NCBI RefSeq assembly: GCF_033097365.1 | Contig: NZ_AP028461.1 | Coordinates: forward strand, 9,176,001-9,240,000 | Length of the DNA stretch: 64,000 nucleotides | Source of the DNA: Actinoplanes sichuanensis | GTDB taxonomy: Bacteria > Actinomycetota > Actinomycetes > Mycobacteriales > Micromonosporaceae | Direction: 5' to 3' | In this document: positions 7,350 through 15,586 of the stretch, piece by piece | How the letters are laid out: the number at the start of each line of letters is the position of its first letter | Numbering within the stretch: the stretch's first letter is position 1 | Program-made: the position numbers and the translations under genes | Notes under the pieces: generated by a model | The model's input: only the letters and a program-made list of their open reading frames with translations | Databases searched by the model: none | Told to the model about the DNA's origin: nothing

Positions 7350-8373
7350 GCAGCTTGGCGATACGGCGTCGTTGACGTTCCGATGAGGCTCGTGTGGCCA
7401 GCACCTCGGCCGCGCGAGCCTCGGTGCGTGCTTCCTCGTGCTGGCCCCGGACCGAATACGCCTGCGCGAGATCGACGCGTAGCCCTGCGGCGGCCCGCGT
7501 GAACGTCGGGTCCAGCTGGTTCACCGCGTCCGTCAGCTCCTGCACTGCGGCAGCCTTGCCGAGGCGGGCAAGGCAGTGTCCTCGCCAGCGAGCCAAGTGC
7601 ACCTCGTCCAGGAACAGGAACGGCAAGCTGTCGTCCTTGCCGTGAGCCGCCAGAACCTCGCTCGCGTTGTCGAGCGCGGTTTGGGCCTCGGTAGCCGCGC
7701 CGGCCGCCGCGAGCGCCTCCGCCTCGGCCGCCCATAACCACGAGCGGAGTTGGCCCGGCACCTTCCCGTCGGCTGTACGCCGAGCGTGCTGAATAAGTGC
7801 TACCGCGCTGGCTGGTCTATCGAGGTCGAGCAGGGCGTATGCCTGCTGCGCTGTCACATGGGCAACGATCGACGGATCTTCGCTGTCCCGAGCGGCTGCT
7901 TTGGCGGTTTCGTGCAACGCCCAGGCCTTGCCAGGGTCACCCAGGTCGAGCGCCTGCCATCCGGCCAACGCGGCACCCTCGGCGAGCGCTGCCGCAAGCG
8001 CCGTCCGGTGCGGCCCCGGTAGTGCATACCGCCACAAATCAGCCATCTGCCCGATATGCGCTTCGGTCTGCTGCAAGAGCCGCGCGGCCCCGAGCTGCCG
8101 ATCGAGCGTCCGGAACGATTGCGTCTGCGCCTCAAGCAGACTGACCAGGGACGCGTCAAGCGCCTCGGCTGCCGCGAGCCTCGCCGCGAGGTCGGCCTCG
8201 GCAGGCGGAAGCGAGACCGGCGACGCTGCCACGCCCTTGCCGACCGCGAACGGCACACCGAACACCTCGGCGAACAGTTCGGCGTAGTCGGCGGAGAGGG
8301 GCCTTCCCCCTTGATCTTGGACACTTGAACCTTGGATCGTGAGGTCCGGGTAGATCAGGAGTCCTGGAACAGC

Positions 8374-8685
8374 ATGGCGAACAAGCACTATCCCGCACAG
8401 TTCAAGGCCGACGCGGTGGCGTTGTACCGGTCTCGGCCAGGCGCCACGATCGCGGTGATCGCCGCCGATCTCGGGATCAACCGGGAGACGCTGCGGAGCT
8501 GGGTCCGCGCCGACGATCAGCGCCGCGGCGGTGGTCGCGTCGGCCGGCCCGCGGCGGCCACGCCGGAGCCGGGCTCGGTCGAGGCGGAGAACGCCGAACT
8601 GCGCCGGCGGGTCCGGGAACTGGAGGAGGAACGCGACATCCTACGCAAGGCGGCCCGGTATTTCGCCGGGGAGACGCGCTGGTGA
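8374..8685 (+). CDS. IS3-family transposase OrfA
   Basis: A 103-residue protein with an N-terminal helix-turn-helix (FKADAVALYRSRPGATIAVI, then ADLGINRETLRSWVRAD) and a C-terminal leucine-zipper-like coiled coil (ENAELRRRVRELEEERDIL) ending RKAARYFAGETRW, the standard IS3 OrfA layout. OrfA binds the IS ends. The start is the ATG at 8374, with AGGAG 12 nt upstream. Its TGA overlaps the GTG of orfB (GTGA), which may support coupling or frameshifting to an OrfAB fusion. Intact. Confidence 0.9.
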   Translation: MANKHYPAQFKADAVALYRSRPGATIAVIAADLGINRETLRSWVRADDQRRGGGRVGRPAAATPEPGSVEAENAELRRRVRELEEERDILRKAARYFAGETRW

Positions 8686-9281
8686 ACCGCTTCCAGTTCG
8701 TTGCCGACCACCAGCAGCGCTACGGCGTGAAGCGGTTGTGTCAGATCCTGGGCGTGGCCCGATCGAGCTACTACTACTGGACGTCGACCGCGCCTGCCCG
8801 GGCAGCCCGGCAGGCCGCCGACACCGTCCTGGCCCGGCAGATCCGTAAGGTCCACGCGGCCGACAACACCTACGGGGCGCCGCGGATCACCGCCGAACTG
8901 CGAGACCGTGGCACGCTGGTCAACCACAAACGCGTCGAACGGGTCATGCGCTCGATCGGTGCACAAGGGCTACGGCTGCGCCGCCGGACCCGCACCACGA
9001 TCAGCGATCCGGCCGCGGCCAAGGCCCCGGACCTGATCGGCCGGGACTTCACCGCCCCGGCGGTCAACCAGCGCTACGTCGGTGACATCACGTATCTGCC
9101 GGTCGGTGAGCGCGGGTTCCTCTACCTGGCCACCGTCATCGACCTGCACTCACGCCGCCTCGCCGGCTGGGCGATCGCCGACCACATGCGCACCGACCTG
9201 ATCATCGACGCCCTCACCGCCGCCCAGCGCACCCGCGGCAGCCTGGCCGGGGCGATCTTCCACAGCGACCACGGGGCCCAG

Positions 9282-10733
9282 CTTAGGTTCAAGGAGTCGT
9301 TGCAACACTGGCTCTCTGGAGCGATCTTAGATGCTCCTCGAAGGCTTCAGCAGGAGTTTTCCATTCCAGCATTTTGCGCGGTCGGCCGTTGAGTGCGGCG
9401 GCGATGGCGTTGAGGTCGCTGACGGTGTGTCGTGATAGGTCGGTCCCCTTCGGGAAGTACTGGCGCAGCAGGCCGTTGGTGTTCTCGTTCGTTCCGCGTT
9501 GCCAAGGACTGTGCGGGTCGCAGAAGTAGACGTCGAGGCCGGTGTCCAGTCGCAGTTGGACATGCTGGGCCATCTCGGCCCCTTGGTCCCAGGTCAACGA
9601 GCGTCGCAGTTGCTCGGGCAGGGTGAGGATCTGCTCCGCGATCGCGTCGCGCACGGCCTCGGCGCCGTGCCCGGCCAGCGGTGGACCGTTCTTCACGACA
9701 GGCTGCTGACCATGTCCTTCCATCCGGGGAAGATGCAGCAGCATCGTGAACCGTGTGGTCCGCTCGACCAGCGTGCCGATCGCGGACTTCTCGAGGCCGA
9801 TGATCAGATCGCCCTCCCAGTGCCCGGGAATCGCCCGATCGGCGACCTCCGGCGGCCGCTGGCTGATCATGACCTCGGGGCTGACGAAGTGCTTCCCGCG
9901 GCGGCGTGTGCGTGCTCTCGGCGCCCGCAACGCCCGGCCGGTCCGCAAGCACGCCGTCAGCTCCCGACGCAACGCGCCTCGTCCTTGGACGTACAGTGCC
10001 TGGTAGATCGCCTCGTGCGAGATTCGCATCGACTCATCATCCGGGAAGTCCCGCCGAAGCCGGCGGCTGATCTGCTCCGGGCTCCATGCCGTTCCCCAGC
10101 GCCGATCCGCGCGACGGCCATGCCGGCGGCCTTTCCACGGGACGTTCGGGCCGGGGATCGGCCGGCCCTCACCATCGGTGATCGCCCCGGCGAGCCGTTC
10201 CTGCACGTAGTCACGAAGCCGCTCGTTGACCGCCAGCTTCGCAACCTTCGGGCGGCGGCCACGCCGCTCGGCGTGCCACTGCGCATTCACCGCACGGTAG
10301 TCGATGCGACCACCCCTGGTCGCCGCGTTGCGGCGCAGCTCCCGCGAGATCGTCGACGCGTCACGGCCCACCGCCCGGCTGATCTCGCGCACGCCCTTGT
10401 CCTGCGCTTTGAGCAGGGCGATCTCCTCACGCTCAGCGAAGGACAGATACCGGCCCGACAGCGGCGCGAGCGACAAAGGTGGCATACCGCCACCCTGGCG
10501 AAACCAGCGCCCGCCTACGGGCTGCGACACACCGCACGCCGCGGCAGCCTCCTCACTCGACAGCCCTTCAGCGATCCGCAGCCAGAACTGCCGCCGCACC
10601 TCCCGGTGCTCGTTCACGCCCGGACGGCCCGGCGACCGCAACGCCGGCCTGCCCGTCATCGCCGTTGTCCAGCCCGGAGGTCTTCCCATGACACACCCCT
10701 CGATCAGGGTGTTGCGACGACCACTTGAATCCG
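9282..10733 (-). mobile_element. IS30-family insertion sequence nested in IS3
   Basis: A 1452-bp element with matching ends: TTCAAG-2 nt-GTCGT-1 nt-GCAACAC near the left end (about 9288-9307), with the same pattern inverted near the right end. Flanked by CCCAG at 9277-9281 and 10734-10738, read as a target duplication (a preceding G is also shared). It carries one transposase on the minus strand. Its intact gene and the younger, inner position suggest it was the last to arrive. Confidence 0.85.
9289..10689 (-). CDS. IS30-family transposase
   Basis: A 466-residue protein from ATG at 10689, preceded by GAGGGG; the frame is open further upstream but without this signal. The N-terminal helix-turn-helix reads LSFAEREEIALLKAQDKGVR, then EISRAVGRDASTISRELRRN. 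The catalytic domain has the IS30 DDE pattern: GHWEGDLIIG, LTWDQGAEM and NENTNGLLRQYFPKGTD. Length fits the family with a moderate N-terminal extension. The frame appears complete, so this is potentially an active transposase. Confidence 0.92.
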   Translation of the reverse strand: MGRPPGWTTAMTGRPALRSPGRPGVNEHREVRRQFWLRIAEGLSSEEAAAACGVSQPVGGRWFRQGGGMPPLSLAPLSGRYLSFAEREEIALLKAQDKGVREISRAVGRDASTISRELRRNAATRGGRIDYRAVNAQWHAERRGRRPKVAKLAVNERLRDYVQERLAGAITDGEGRPIPGPNVPWKGRRHGRRADRRWGTAWSPEQISRRLRRDFPDDESMRISHEAIYQALYVQGRGALRRELTACLRTGRALRAPRARTRRRGKHFVSPEVMISQRPPEVADRAIPGHWEGDLIIGLEKSAIGTLVERTTRFTMLLHLPRMEGHGQQPVVKNGPPLAGHGAEAVRDAIAEQILTLPEQLRRSLTWDQGAEMAQHVQLRLDTGLDVYFCDPHSPWQRGTNENTNGLLRQYFPKGTDLSRHTVSDLNAIAAALNGRPRKMLEWKTPAEAFEEHLRSLQRASVATTP

Positions 10734-11421
10734 CCCAGTACACATCGAAGGCCTTCGCTGCCGTCTGCGCGGCGGCCGGGGTCCGGCAGTCGATGAGCAA
10801 GGTCGGCAGCTCGGCCGACAACGCCCTCGCCGAGTCGTTCAACGCCACCTTCAAACGCGAAACCCTGCAAGGCCGCCGCGCGTTCACCGACGAACGCGAC
10901 GCCCGCCTGACCTCGTTCCGCTGGCTACACCGCTACAACACCGTCCGCCGCCATTCCCGCCTCGGACAACAGCCCCCGATCACCTACGAGCGGACCCAAG
11001 AAAGATCAGCTACCATCACACAAGCCGCATAAACCCCGTGTCCAAGTTCCGGGGGTAAGGCCCGAGGCCGCGTCGGCCGTGCGCCCACTCGCGGATCATC
11101 CTCTTCAGACTCGGGTCATCCGGGAGTAGTCCGCGATTCCTGCTGCGCGCGGCGTTGCGGAGTTCGAGCATGAGCCGGGCGCGGCTCCACCCCTGCTGGT
11201 CACAAAGCCTGACGAGGTCGGTTCCGTCCATCATGATCCGACAACCCGCCATCGTTGATCAGCAATCCGCATGATCACGGAATCGTAGCGGGGGATCGCG
11301 AGGGGACGAGTCCCCCGAGTCCCCTGCCGTCCCCTGATCTTTTCCGCTAACGGGCATCAAGCTAGATCCATAAGCGACAACGGATGACAGCGACCGACAG
11401 GGCGCGACGAACAACCGGGTT

Positions 11422-11450
11422 GCAAAGTACTAACTTAGTTAGTACTTTGC
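11422..11450. promoter_or_regulatory. 29-bp near-perfect palindrome, operator candidate
   Basis: GCAAAGTACTAACT, one central T, then AGTTAGTACTTTGC: 14-bp arms with no mismatch, AT-rich in a G+C-rich setting. It lies 80 bp upstream of the ATG at 11531, the first gene of the replication/integration module, in the divergent region facing the broken regulator. It looks like a dimeric repressor site. The cognate repressor is unknown. Confidence 0.6.
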
Positions 11451-11530
11451 TCCTAAGAACGGCGTCGGTCGGGGCGGCCACCCCGATCGACGCCAGACAT
11501 CCCGTCCTCCCCTGTGATTGGAGTACAAAG

Positions 11531-11950
11531 ATGCAGGTCAAGGCTATCTCTACCGCCTCGGTTCCGCCTCTGTCGATCGCGTGTCACCCTGGCGACTTCG
11601 AGGTGACCGGCCCGGCGGTCGTGAGCCTCGCCCCGGTCGTCACTCTGTCGCGTGAGGACCTGGTCGCCGCGCTGCTGCTGGCCGAGATCGACGCCGAGCA
11701 GGTCGCTTCGATGACGATCGAGCAGGTACGGCATGAGGTGGCGTACGCGCTGGCCGCGTACGGCATGACGGCCGTTCACGAGACGGTGTTCCACGAGCGC
11801 AACGGCCGATTTGCCGATGCCGACGTCATCGCCTACAAGGCGCTGTGCGCGTCGCGGATCGAGGCTGCGTTCGGACTCGCTCCGGCTACCCAGCCCCGGG
11901 CCGCGTCGCGCTCGATCGGTGCCCGTCGCGAGCTTGCTCGGGTTGCCTGA
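11531..11950 (+). CDS. Hypothetical protein at the head of the replication module
   Basis: A 139-residue protein from ATG at 11531 with GGAG 9 nt upstream. The middle (residues ~30-95) is helical and acidic (LSREDLVAALLLAEIDAEQV, MTIEQVRHEVAYALAAYGM). The end is basic and Ala-rich (RSIGARRELARVA). No family recognised. A 206-nt gap separates it from the prim-pol gene on the same strand; I see nothing coding there. Position downstream of the 29-bp palindrome suggests it is the first gene of the module. Confidence 0.6.
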   Translation: MQVKAISTASVPPLSIACHPGDFEVTGPAVVSLAPVVTLSREDLVAALLLAEIDAEQVASMTIEQVRHEVAYALAAYGMTAVHETVFHERNGRFADADVIAYKALCASRIEAAFGLAPATQPRAASRSIGARRELARVA

Positions 11951-12156
11951 TTCACCAGCACACCTCGCACCACCCTGCGGGCGTTCGCGCTCTGCGCATG
12001 TTCTCTGACAACTCCATCCGGGGCCGCGCCTCCCCCTGCCAACGGGGCGCAACCCGACGCGTCATCGACGCGTCACCAACCGGCACGCACGCTGCGCAAA
12101 CGGCAGCTTGCATGCCTCATTCCCTGCTTCTCCGATCGAAATAGTCAGGAGAGCTG

Positions 12157-13137
12157 ATGACGATCCCGATCAACCCCATGAGGGACCGCCTGACGGCGGC
12201 CTCACCACCGATGCGTGAGCACGGTGGGACTCACCCCGGATCGCCGCGCTCACGCCGAGCGTCCGCCGCGCTGGCGTACGCCAGGAACGGGGTTCCGGTA
12301 CTGCCGTTGTACGAGATCCGAGCCGATGGCGGGTGCGCTTGCGACCGGCCAGAATGCGACCGGCCCGGCAAACACCCACGCCTGCCGAAGGGCGTACACG
12401 ACGCGTCCGCCGACCTCGGGCGGGTGGCACAGTGGTGGCGCTGGTGGCCGGACGCCAACGTCGGCGCGGCGACCGGTCACCTGTTCGACGTGTGGGACAT
12501 CGACCTTCCCGCGGCTTCCGCCTGCGACCTGCTGGCGGACTACCTCGGCGACCTGGCCGCGTCCTGGCCGTCGACGCGGACGGGGTCCGGCGGGACGCAT
12601 GTGTTCGTGTACCCGACCGGACACGGCAACCGGGCGAAGTTCCTGCCCGGGTGCGACTGGCGCGGACGCGGCGGGTACGTGGTCCTCCCACCGTCCGGCC
12701 ACTCGTCCGGCGACCCGTACGAGTGGTTGGCCGTGCCGCTGGTCAGCCCGGTCGCAGACCCGGGCACGCGGGTGGCGTTCCCTCCGGCTCCGGTGGGTCT
12801 GCGCGAGGCGCTGCAACCGCGACCTTTGCGTGCCACCCCCGCGCGGGCGTGGCACGCGAACCAGACCCGCCCGTACGCCGAGGCCGCCCTACGGGCCGAG
12901 TGCGACGCTCTGGCCGCGATGTCCGCCGACTCCGGCCGCAACAACCGGTTGAACCGAGCCGCGTTCAACCTCGGCCAGCTCGTTGCCGTCGGACACCTCG
13001 GCTATGACGACGCGGCCGAAGCACTCGCCGCCGCTGCCGCAGCCTGCGGACTCGGCCCCCGGGAAGCGGCCCGGACGATCGGGTCCGGACTGACCGCCGG
13101 ACAGCTCAACCCGCGCACCGCTCGGAGGTCCGCATGA
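12157..13137 (+). CDS. Bifunctional DNA primase/polymerase (prim-pol) domain protein
   Basis: A 326-residue protein, start ATG at 12157 with AGGAGA 7 nt upstream. The AEP-type prim-pol domain spans about residues 30-215: ALAYARNGVPVLPLY, a Cys/His cluster (CACDRPECDRPGKHPR), WWRWWPDANVGAATG, catalytic D114-x-D116 in VWDIDLP, H148 in SGGTHVFV, and GYVVLPPSGH. The tail (residues ~245-320) is helical. Such proteins replace RepSA-type initiators in many actinomycete integrative elements, synthesising primers and DNA during element replication. Its stop overlaps the next gene by 4 nt (ATGA), so the two are translationally coupled. Confidence 0.88.
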   Translation: MTIPINPMRDRLTAASPPMREHGGTHPGSPRSRRASAALAYARNGVPVLPLYEIRADGGCACDRPECDRPGKHPRLPKGVHDASADLGRVAQWWRWWPDANVGAATGHLFDVWDIDLPAASACDLLADYLGDLAASWPSTRTGSGGTHVFVYPTGHGNRAKFLPGCDWRGRGGYVVLPPSGHSSGDPYEWLAVPLVSPVADPGTRVAFPPAPVGLREALQPRPLRATPARAWHANQTRPYAEAALRAECDALAAMSADSGRNNRLNRAAFNLGQLVAVGHLGYDDAAEALAAAAAACGLGPREAARTIGSGLTAGQLNPRTARRSA

Positions 13138-14696
13138 CCGTCACGAGCGTCAACGGACGGACGGCGTCCGGCCCGGCATCCTCCGGCTCCGGCGACGGTC
13201 CGATGTGGGAGATCCCGGTTCCGCTTTCCCAGACGCTGGCGTTGCCACCGTTCCCGGTCGATGTGTTCCCCGGCTGGTTGGCCGACATGGTCACCGCTAC
13301 GGCCCGGTTCACTCAGACCGATGTGGCGATGGCCGGCGGAGTCGCCCTGGCCGTGCTGTCCGCTTGTGCGGGCGGACGTCTGGAGATCGAGGCGCGTCCG
13401 GGGTGGCGGGAGCAGGTGAACCTGTTTCTCGCGGTGGTCGCCGATCCGGGCGAGCGTAAGAGCCCGGTGCACGGTGCCTTGACCGACCCGCTGGAGTCGG
13501 CCGAGAAGACCTTGGGAGCGAAGACCGAGGCGAGGATCGCCGAGGCCGCCGCGCTCAAGGACATCGCGACCCGACAGGCCGAACACGCGAAAGCCCTTGC
13601 GGCGAAGGCCGATCCGGCCAAGCGCGACGACGCAACCGCCGAGGCGCTGGCCGCGTCGGTGGCGGCCGAGGCGATCACCGTGCCGGAGCTGCCACGGCTG
13701 TTCGCCGATGACGCCACCCCGGAACAGTTGGTATCGCTGATGGCCGCCAACGGCGGCCGGATGGCCGTGATCAGCGATGAGGGCGGCGTGTTCGACATGC
13801 TGGCTGGACGGTATTCGTCGGCACCGAACCTCGACCCCTACCTCAAGGGGCACGTCGGCCGCCCGATCCGTGTCGACCGCAAGGGCCGCGCGGCGGAGTA
13901 CATCGCGCGTCCGGCACTGACGGTCGGGGTGATGATCCAACCGTCGGTGCTGCGCAAGTTCGGCGGTAACGACGACCTGGCCGGACGTGGTCTGGTTGCC
14001 CGGTTCCTCTTCGTGCTTCCGGCCAGTCTCGCCGGGTGGCGCGAGACGGACCCAGACCCGATCCCGGACGACGTCCGGCACCGGTACGCCACCCAGGTTC
14101 ACGACCTGGCCGCCACGCTCGCCGAGTGGACCGACCCGGCCGTCATCACCTTGACGCCGGAGGCCGCGCCGATCCGGTCGGCCGCCGCCGCTGAGGTCGA
14201 GCGGCAACTACGGCCGGGTGGCACGCTTCGCGACGTGCCGGACTGGGCGAACAAGCTGGGCGGCACCATGGTCCGGCTTGCAGGACTGCTGCACGTCGCG
14301 CGGCGTCCGGGCGACGGATGGCGACACCCGATCGAGGCGGACACGATGGCGGACGCGGTCAAGCTGACCGGGTTCCTGGTCGCGCACTACAAAGCGGCCC
14401 GCAACACCATCGTGGCGGACACGGCACTCGGACCGGCCCGGTACGTGCTCGGCGTGCTGGTCGATAAGCAGATCAGCGCGTTCACGGTCCGGGAGTTGCA
14501 TCGCCGGGTGATCCGGCAGTTGCCGAAGTCCGCCGACGTCGCCGCCGCGCTCGACGCTCTGGCCCAGCGCGGGTGGGTGCGCCAACGCGAGGGCCGATGG
14601 GAGACCCACCCCCGCGCGGCGGAACTCGCGAAAGCCGTTGACACGTTGACAAACGACCTCGACACGGCCTTTTCCGCAGTTCAAGACACCGATTGA
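13134..14696 (+). CDS. DUF3987 (YfjI-like) protein, replication-helicase-like partner of prim-pol
   Basis: A 520-residue protein. Residues ~35-390 match the DUF3987 layout: PPFPVDVFPGWLADMV, DVAMAGGVALAVLSACAGG, a degenerate Walker-A-like VADPGERKSP near residue 107, VISDEGGVFDML, GVMIQPSVLRKFGG and GRGLVARFLFVLP. The C-terminus looks like a winged helix (SAFTVRELHRRVIRQLPKSA, DALAQRGWVRQREGRW). Members usually sit beside prim-pol genes on mobile elements and are presumed to act in replication as an ATPase or helicase. Two tandem CGTTGACA copies lie within its 3' end (14636-14651), so the iteron cluster begins inside the gene. Confidence 0.85.
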   Translation: MTVTSVNGRTASGPASSGSGDGPMWEIPVPLSQTLALPPFPVDVFPGWLADMVTATARFTQTDVAMAGGVALAVLSACAGGRLEIEARPGWREQVNLFLAVVADPGERKSPVHGALTDPLESAEKTLGAKTEARIAEAAALKDIATRQAEHAKALAAKADPAKRDDATAEALAASVAAEAITVPELPRLFADDATPEQLVSLMAANGGRMAVISDEGGVFDMLAGRYSSAPNLDPYLKGHVGRPIRVDRKGRAAEYIARPALTVGVMIQPSVLRKFGGNDDLAGRGLVARFLFVLPASLAGWRETDPDPIPDDVRHRYATQVHDLAATLAEWTDPAVITLTPEAAPIRSAAAAEVERQLRPGGTLRDVPDWANKLGGTMVRLAGLLHVARRPGDGWRHPIEADTMADAVKLTGFLVAHYKAARNTIVADTALGPARYVLGVLVDKQISAFTVRELHRRVIRQLPKSADVAAALDALAQRGWVRQREGRWETHPRAAELAKAVDTLTNDLDTAFSAVQDTD

Positions 14697-14852
14697 GCCG
14701 TCAACGGGGGCGTTGACACCCCGTCGACAGGCGTTGACACCCACCCGGTTGTCGACGATGTCAACGCCCTGTCAACGCCCCCGTTGACAGCCACACACCC
14801 CCACCTAGCAGCGCAAATATCCCTGCGAGTGGCGATTGTCAACGTGTCAACG
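14636..14852. repeat. Iteron-like cluster of CGTTGACA octamers (origin candidate)
   Basis: The octamer CGTTGACA or its complement TGTCAACG occurs at 14636, 14644, 14711, 14732, 14759, 14770, 14782, 14837 and 14845, with a 7/8 form at 14700. Two copies at the left edge (CGTTGACACGTTGACA) and two at the right (TGTCAACGTGTCAACG) form a perfect 16-bp inverted pair 185 bp apart. Inner copies form GTCAACG-4-CGTTGAC and TGTCAACG-4-CGTTGACA. The tract follows the prim-pol/DUF3987 genes, as expected of a replication origin or initiator-binding region; that role is inferred. Confidence 0.7.
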
Positions 14853-14899
14853 CTGTCAGCGCCTCTCCGCCCGATCCGGCCCTTGGAGGACTCACCCCG

Positions 14900-15316
14900 A
14901 TGAACGACCCGACCGCCCTGACCGACCAGCTCAAGGCCGCCAGCGCCGACGCGAACGCCCGACTCCGCCGCGCCGGGCACCTCCCGCACCTGCGATACAC
15001 CCACGACCCCGCCACACCCGGGTGGCTCGCTGACCTGTTCAACCACCACGCCGAGGCGTTGCGCTCCGGCCGAGGCCGCATCTGCCCGCACATCGGCCCC
15101 GCACCGCGCGTCGTCTGCGCGTTCGCGTGGACACCCGGCCTGCTGGTCTGCACCGGCTGTCGGCACCTCGCGACGCCGGACGCGGCCGAAGACAATACGT
15201 GCGACCGGTGCCGCAGACCGTGTGAGCCGATCTGGCCCGGCATTGCCCAGGTCGGCCCGATCCTCTTCGCCTACGGCCTCTGCGGCGCCTGCCATCGCCT
15301 CGCTTCAGCTACCTAG
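14900..15316 (+). CDS. Zinc-ribbon-like hypothetical protein
   Basis: A 138-residue protein, start ATG at 14900 with GGAGG about 14 nt upstream. The N-terminal half is helical (ALTDQLKAASADANARLRRA). The C-terminal half has a Cys-rich pattern: CPHIG, VVCAF, LLVCTGCRHL, NTCDRCRRPC and GLCGACHRL, four CxxC-like pairs suggesting one or two zinc sites. No named family recognised. It starts 48 nt after the iteron-like cluster and precedes the excisionase. Its end overlaps the opposing small gene by 4 nt. Confidence 0.6.
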   Translation: MNDPTALTDQLKAASADANARLRRAGHLPHLRYTHDPATPGWLADLFNHHAEALRSGRGRICPHIGPAPRVVCAFAWTPGLLVCTGCRHLATPDAAEDNTCDRCRRPCEPIWPGIAQVGPILFAYGLCGACHRLASAT

Positions 15317-15507
15317 AGCCTCTGGATCCGGAGTTTGCGCAGGTCGCAGTCAGCCTGAAGATCCGCAATCGGATGGACCGCACCGTCAGGTTCCAAGGTC
15401 GCGTGTGTCGTGCCGTACTCCGGGTGGCCAATCTGGCCGCGCCATTGCACTCGTGGACCATTCCAGATTTCGAAGCGGTCACCGGCCTGTAGCTCCTCCA
15501 GCCGCAC
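15313..15507 (-). CDS. Small hypothetical protein antisense to the excisionase leader
   Basis: A 64-residue protein from GTG at 15507 with a strong GGAGG 6 nt upstream, which decides the start. The sequence reads as a compact beta-rich domain (RLEELQAGDRFEIWNGPRV, GQIGHPEYGTTHATLEPDG). No family recognised. It faces left against an otherwise rightward module, ends 4 nt inside the zinc-ribbon-like gene, and starts 80 nt from the excisionase start, so the two share a divergent promoter region. Confidence 0.6.
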   Translation of the reverse strand: MRLEELQAGDRFEIWNGPRVQWRGQIGHPEYGTTHATLEPDGAVHPIADLQADCDLRKLRIQRL

Positions 15508-15586
15508 AGTGCACCTCCTGTCTACCGAGCCGCACGCTGCGGCTAGTCAATGCCGCGTCACAACATCCCACATCGGAGGCAGCAAA

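Larger units (their letters stand above)
8682..11032 (+). pseudogene. IS3-family transposase OrfB, split by IS30 insertion
   Basis: The 5' part (8682-9281) encodes an HTH_21-like segment and the rve integrase core with the first two catalytic aspartates (VGDITYLPVG and FHSDHGAQ). The 3' part (10739-11032) resumes at YTSKAFAAVCAAAG and supplies the glutamate (NALAESFNATFKRE) and the end (YNTVRRHSRLGQQPP). Removing 9282-10738 leaves 894 nt, a 297-residue DDE transposase in frame. The insertion separates the catalytic residues, so this copy cannot transpose itself. Confidence 0.9.
8304..11058 (+). mobile_element. IS3-family insertion sequence, itself interrupted by an IS30 element
   Basis: Imperfect terminal inverted repeats: the left end begins TTCCCCCTTGATCTTGGACA and the right end, read inward, TTACCCCCGGAACTTGGACA. 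The flanking 4-bp direct repeat is GGCC (8300-8303 and 11059-11062). It carries orfA, and orfB overlapping it by 4 nt as usual for IS3. Without the nested IS30 and one copy of its 5-bp duplication it would be about 1.3 kb. It sits inside a regulator gene of the mobile region. Confidence 0.85.
7318..11252 (-). pseudogene. Regulator gene (XRE-TPR type) disrupted by an IS3 insertion
   Basis: The 5' fragment (11252 down to 11059) encodes an HTH-like start (DLVRLCDQQGWSRARLMLEL, then KRMIREWAHGRRGLGP). The 3' fragment (8303 down to 7318) continues with LSADYAELFAEVFGVPF and an alanine-rich TPR-like region. Excising 8304-11058 with one copy of the 4-bp duplication GGCC joins them in frame (R-R-G-L-G-P-L-S-A-D-Y-A) to give 1176 nt, 391 residues plus stop. 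The 'KRMIREWxxGRRG...YAELF' pattern is typical of actinobacterial regulators paired with Nudix genes, matching the convergent neighbour. As found, the gene cannot make a complete protein. The restored start could be the ATG at 11252, 11234 or 11231. Confidence 0.85.
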
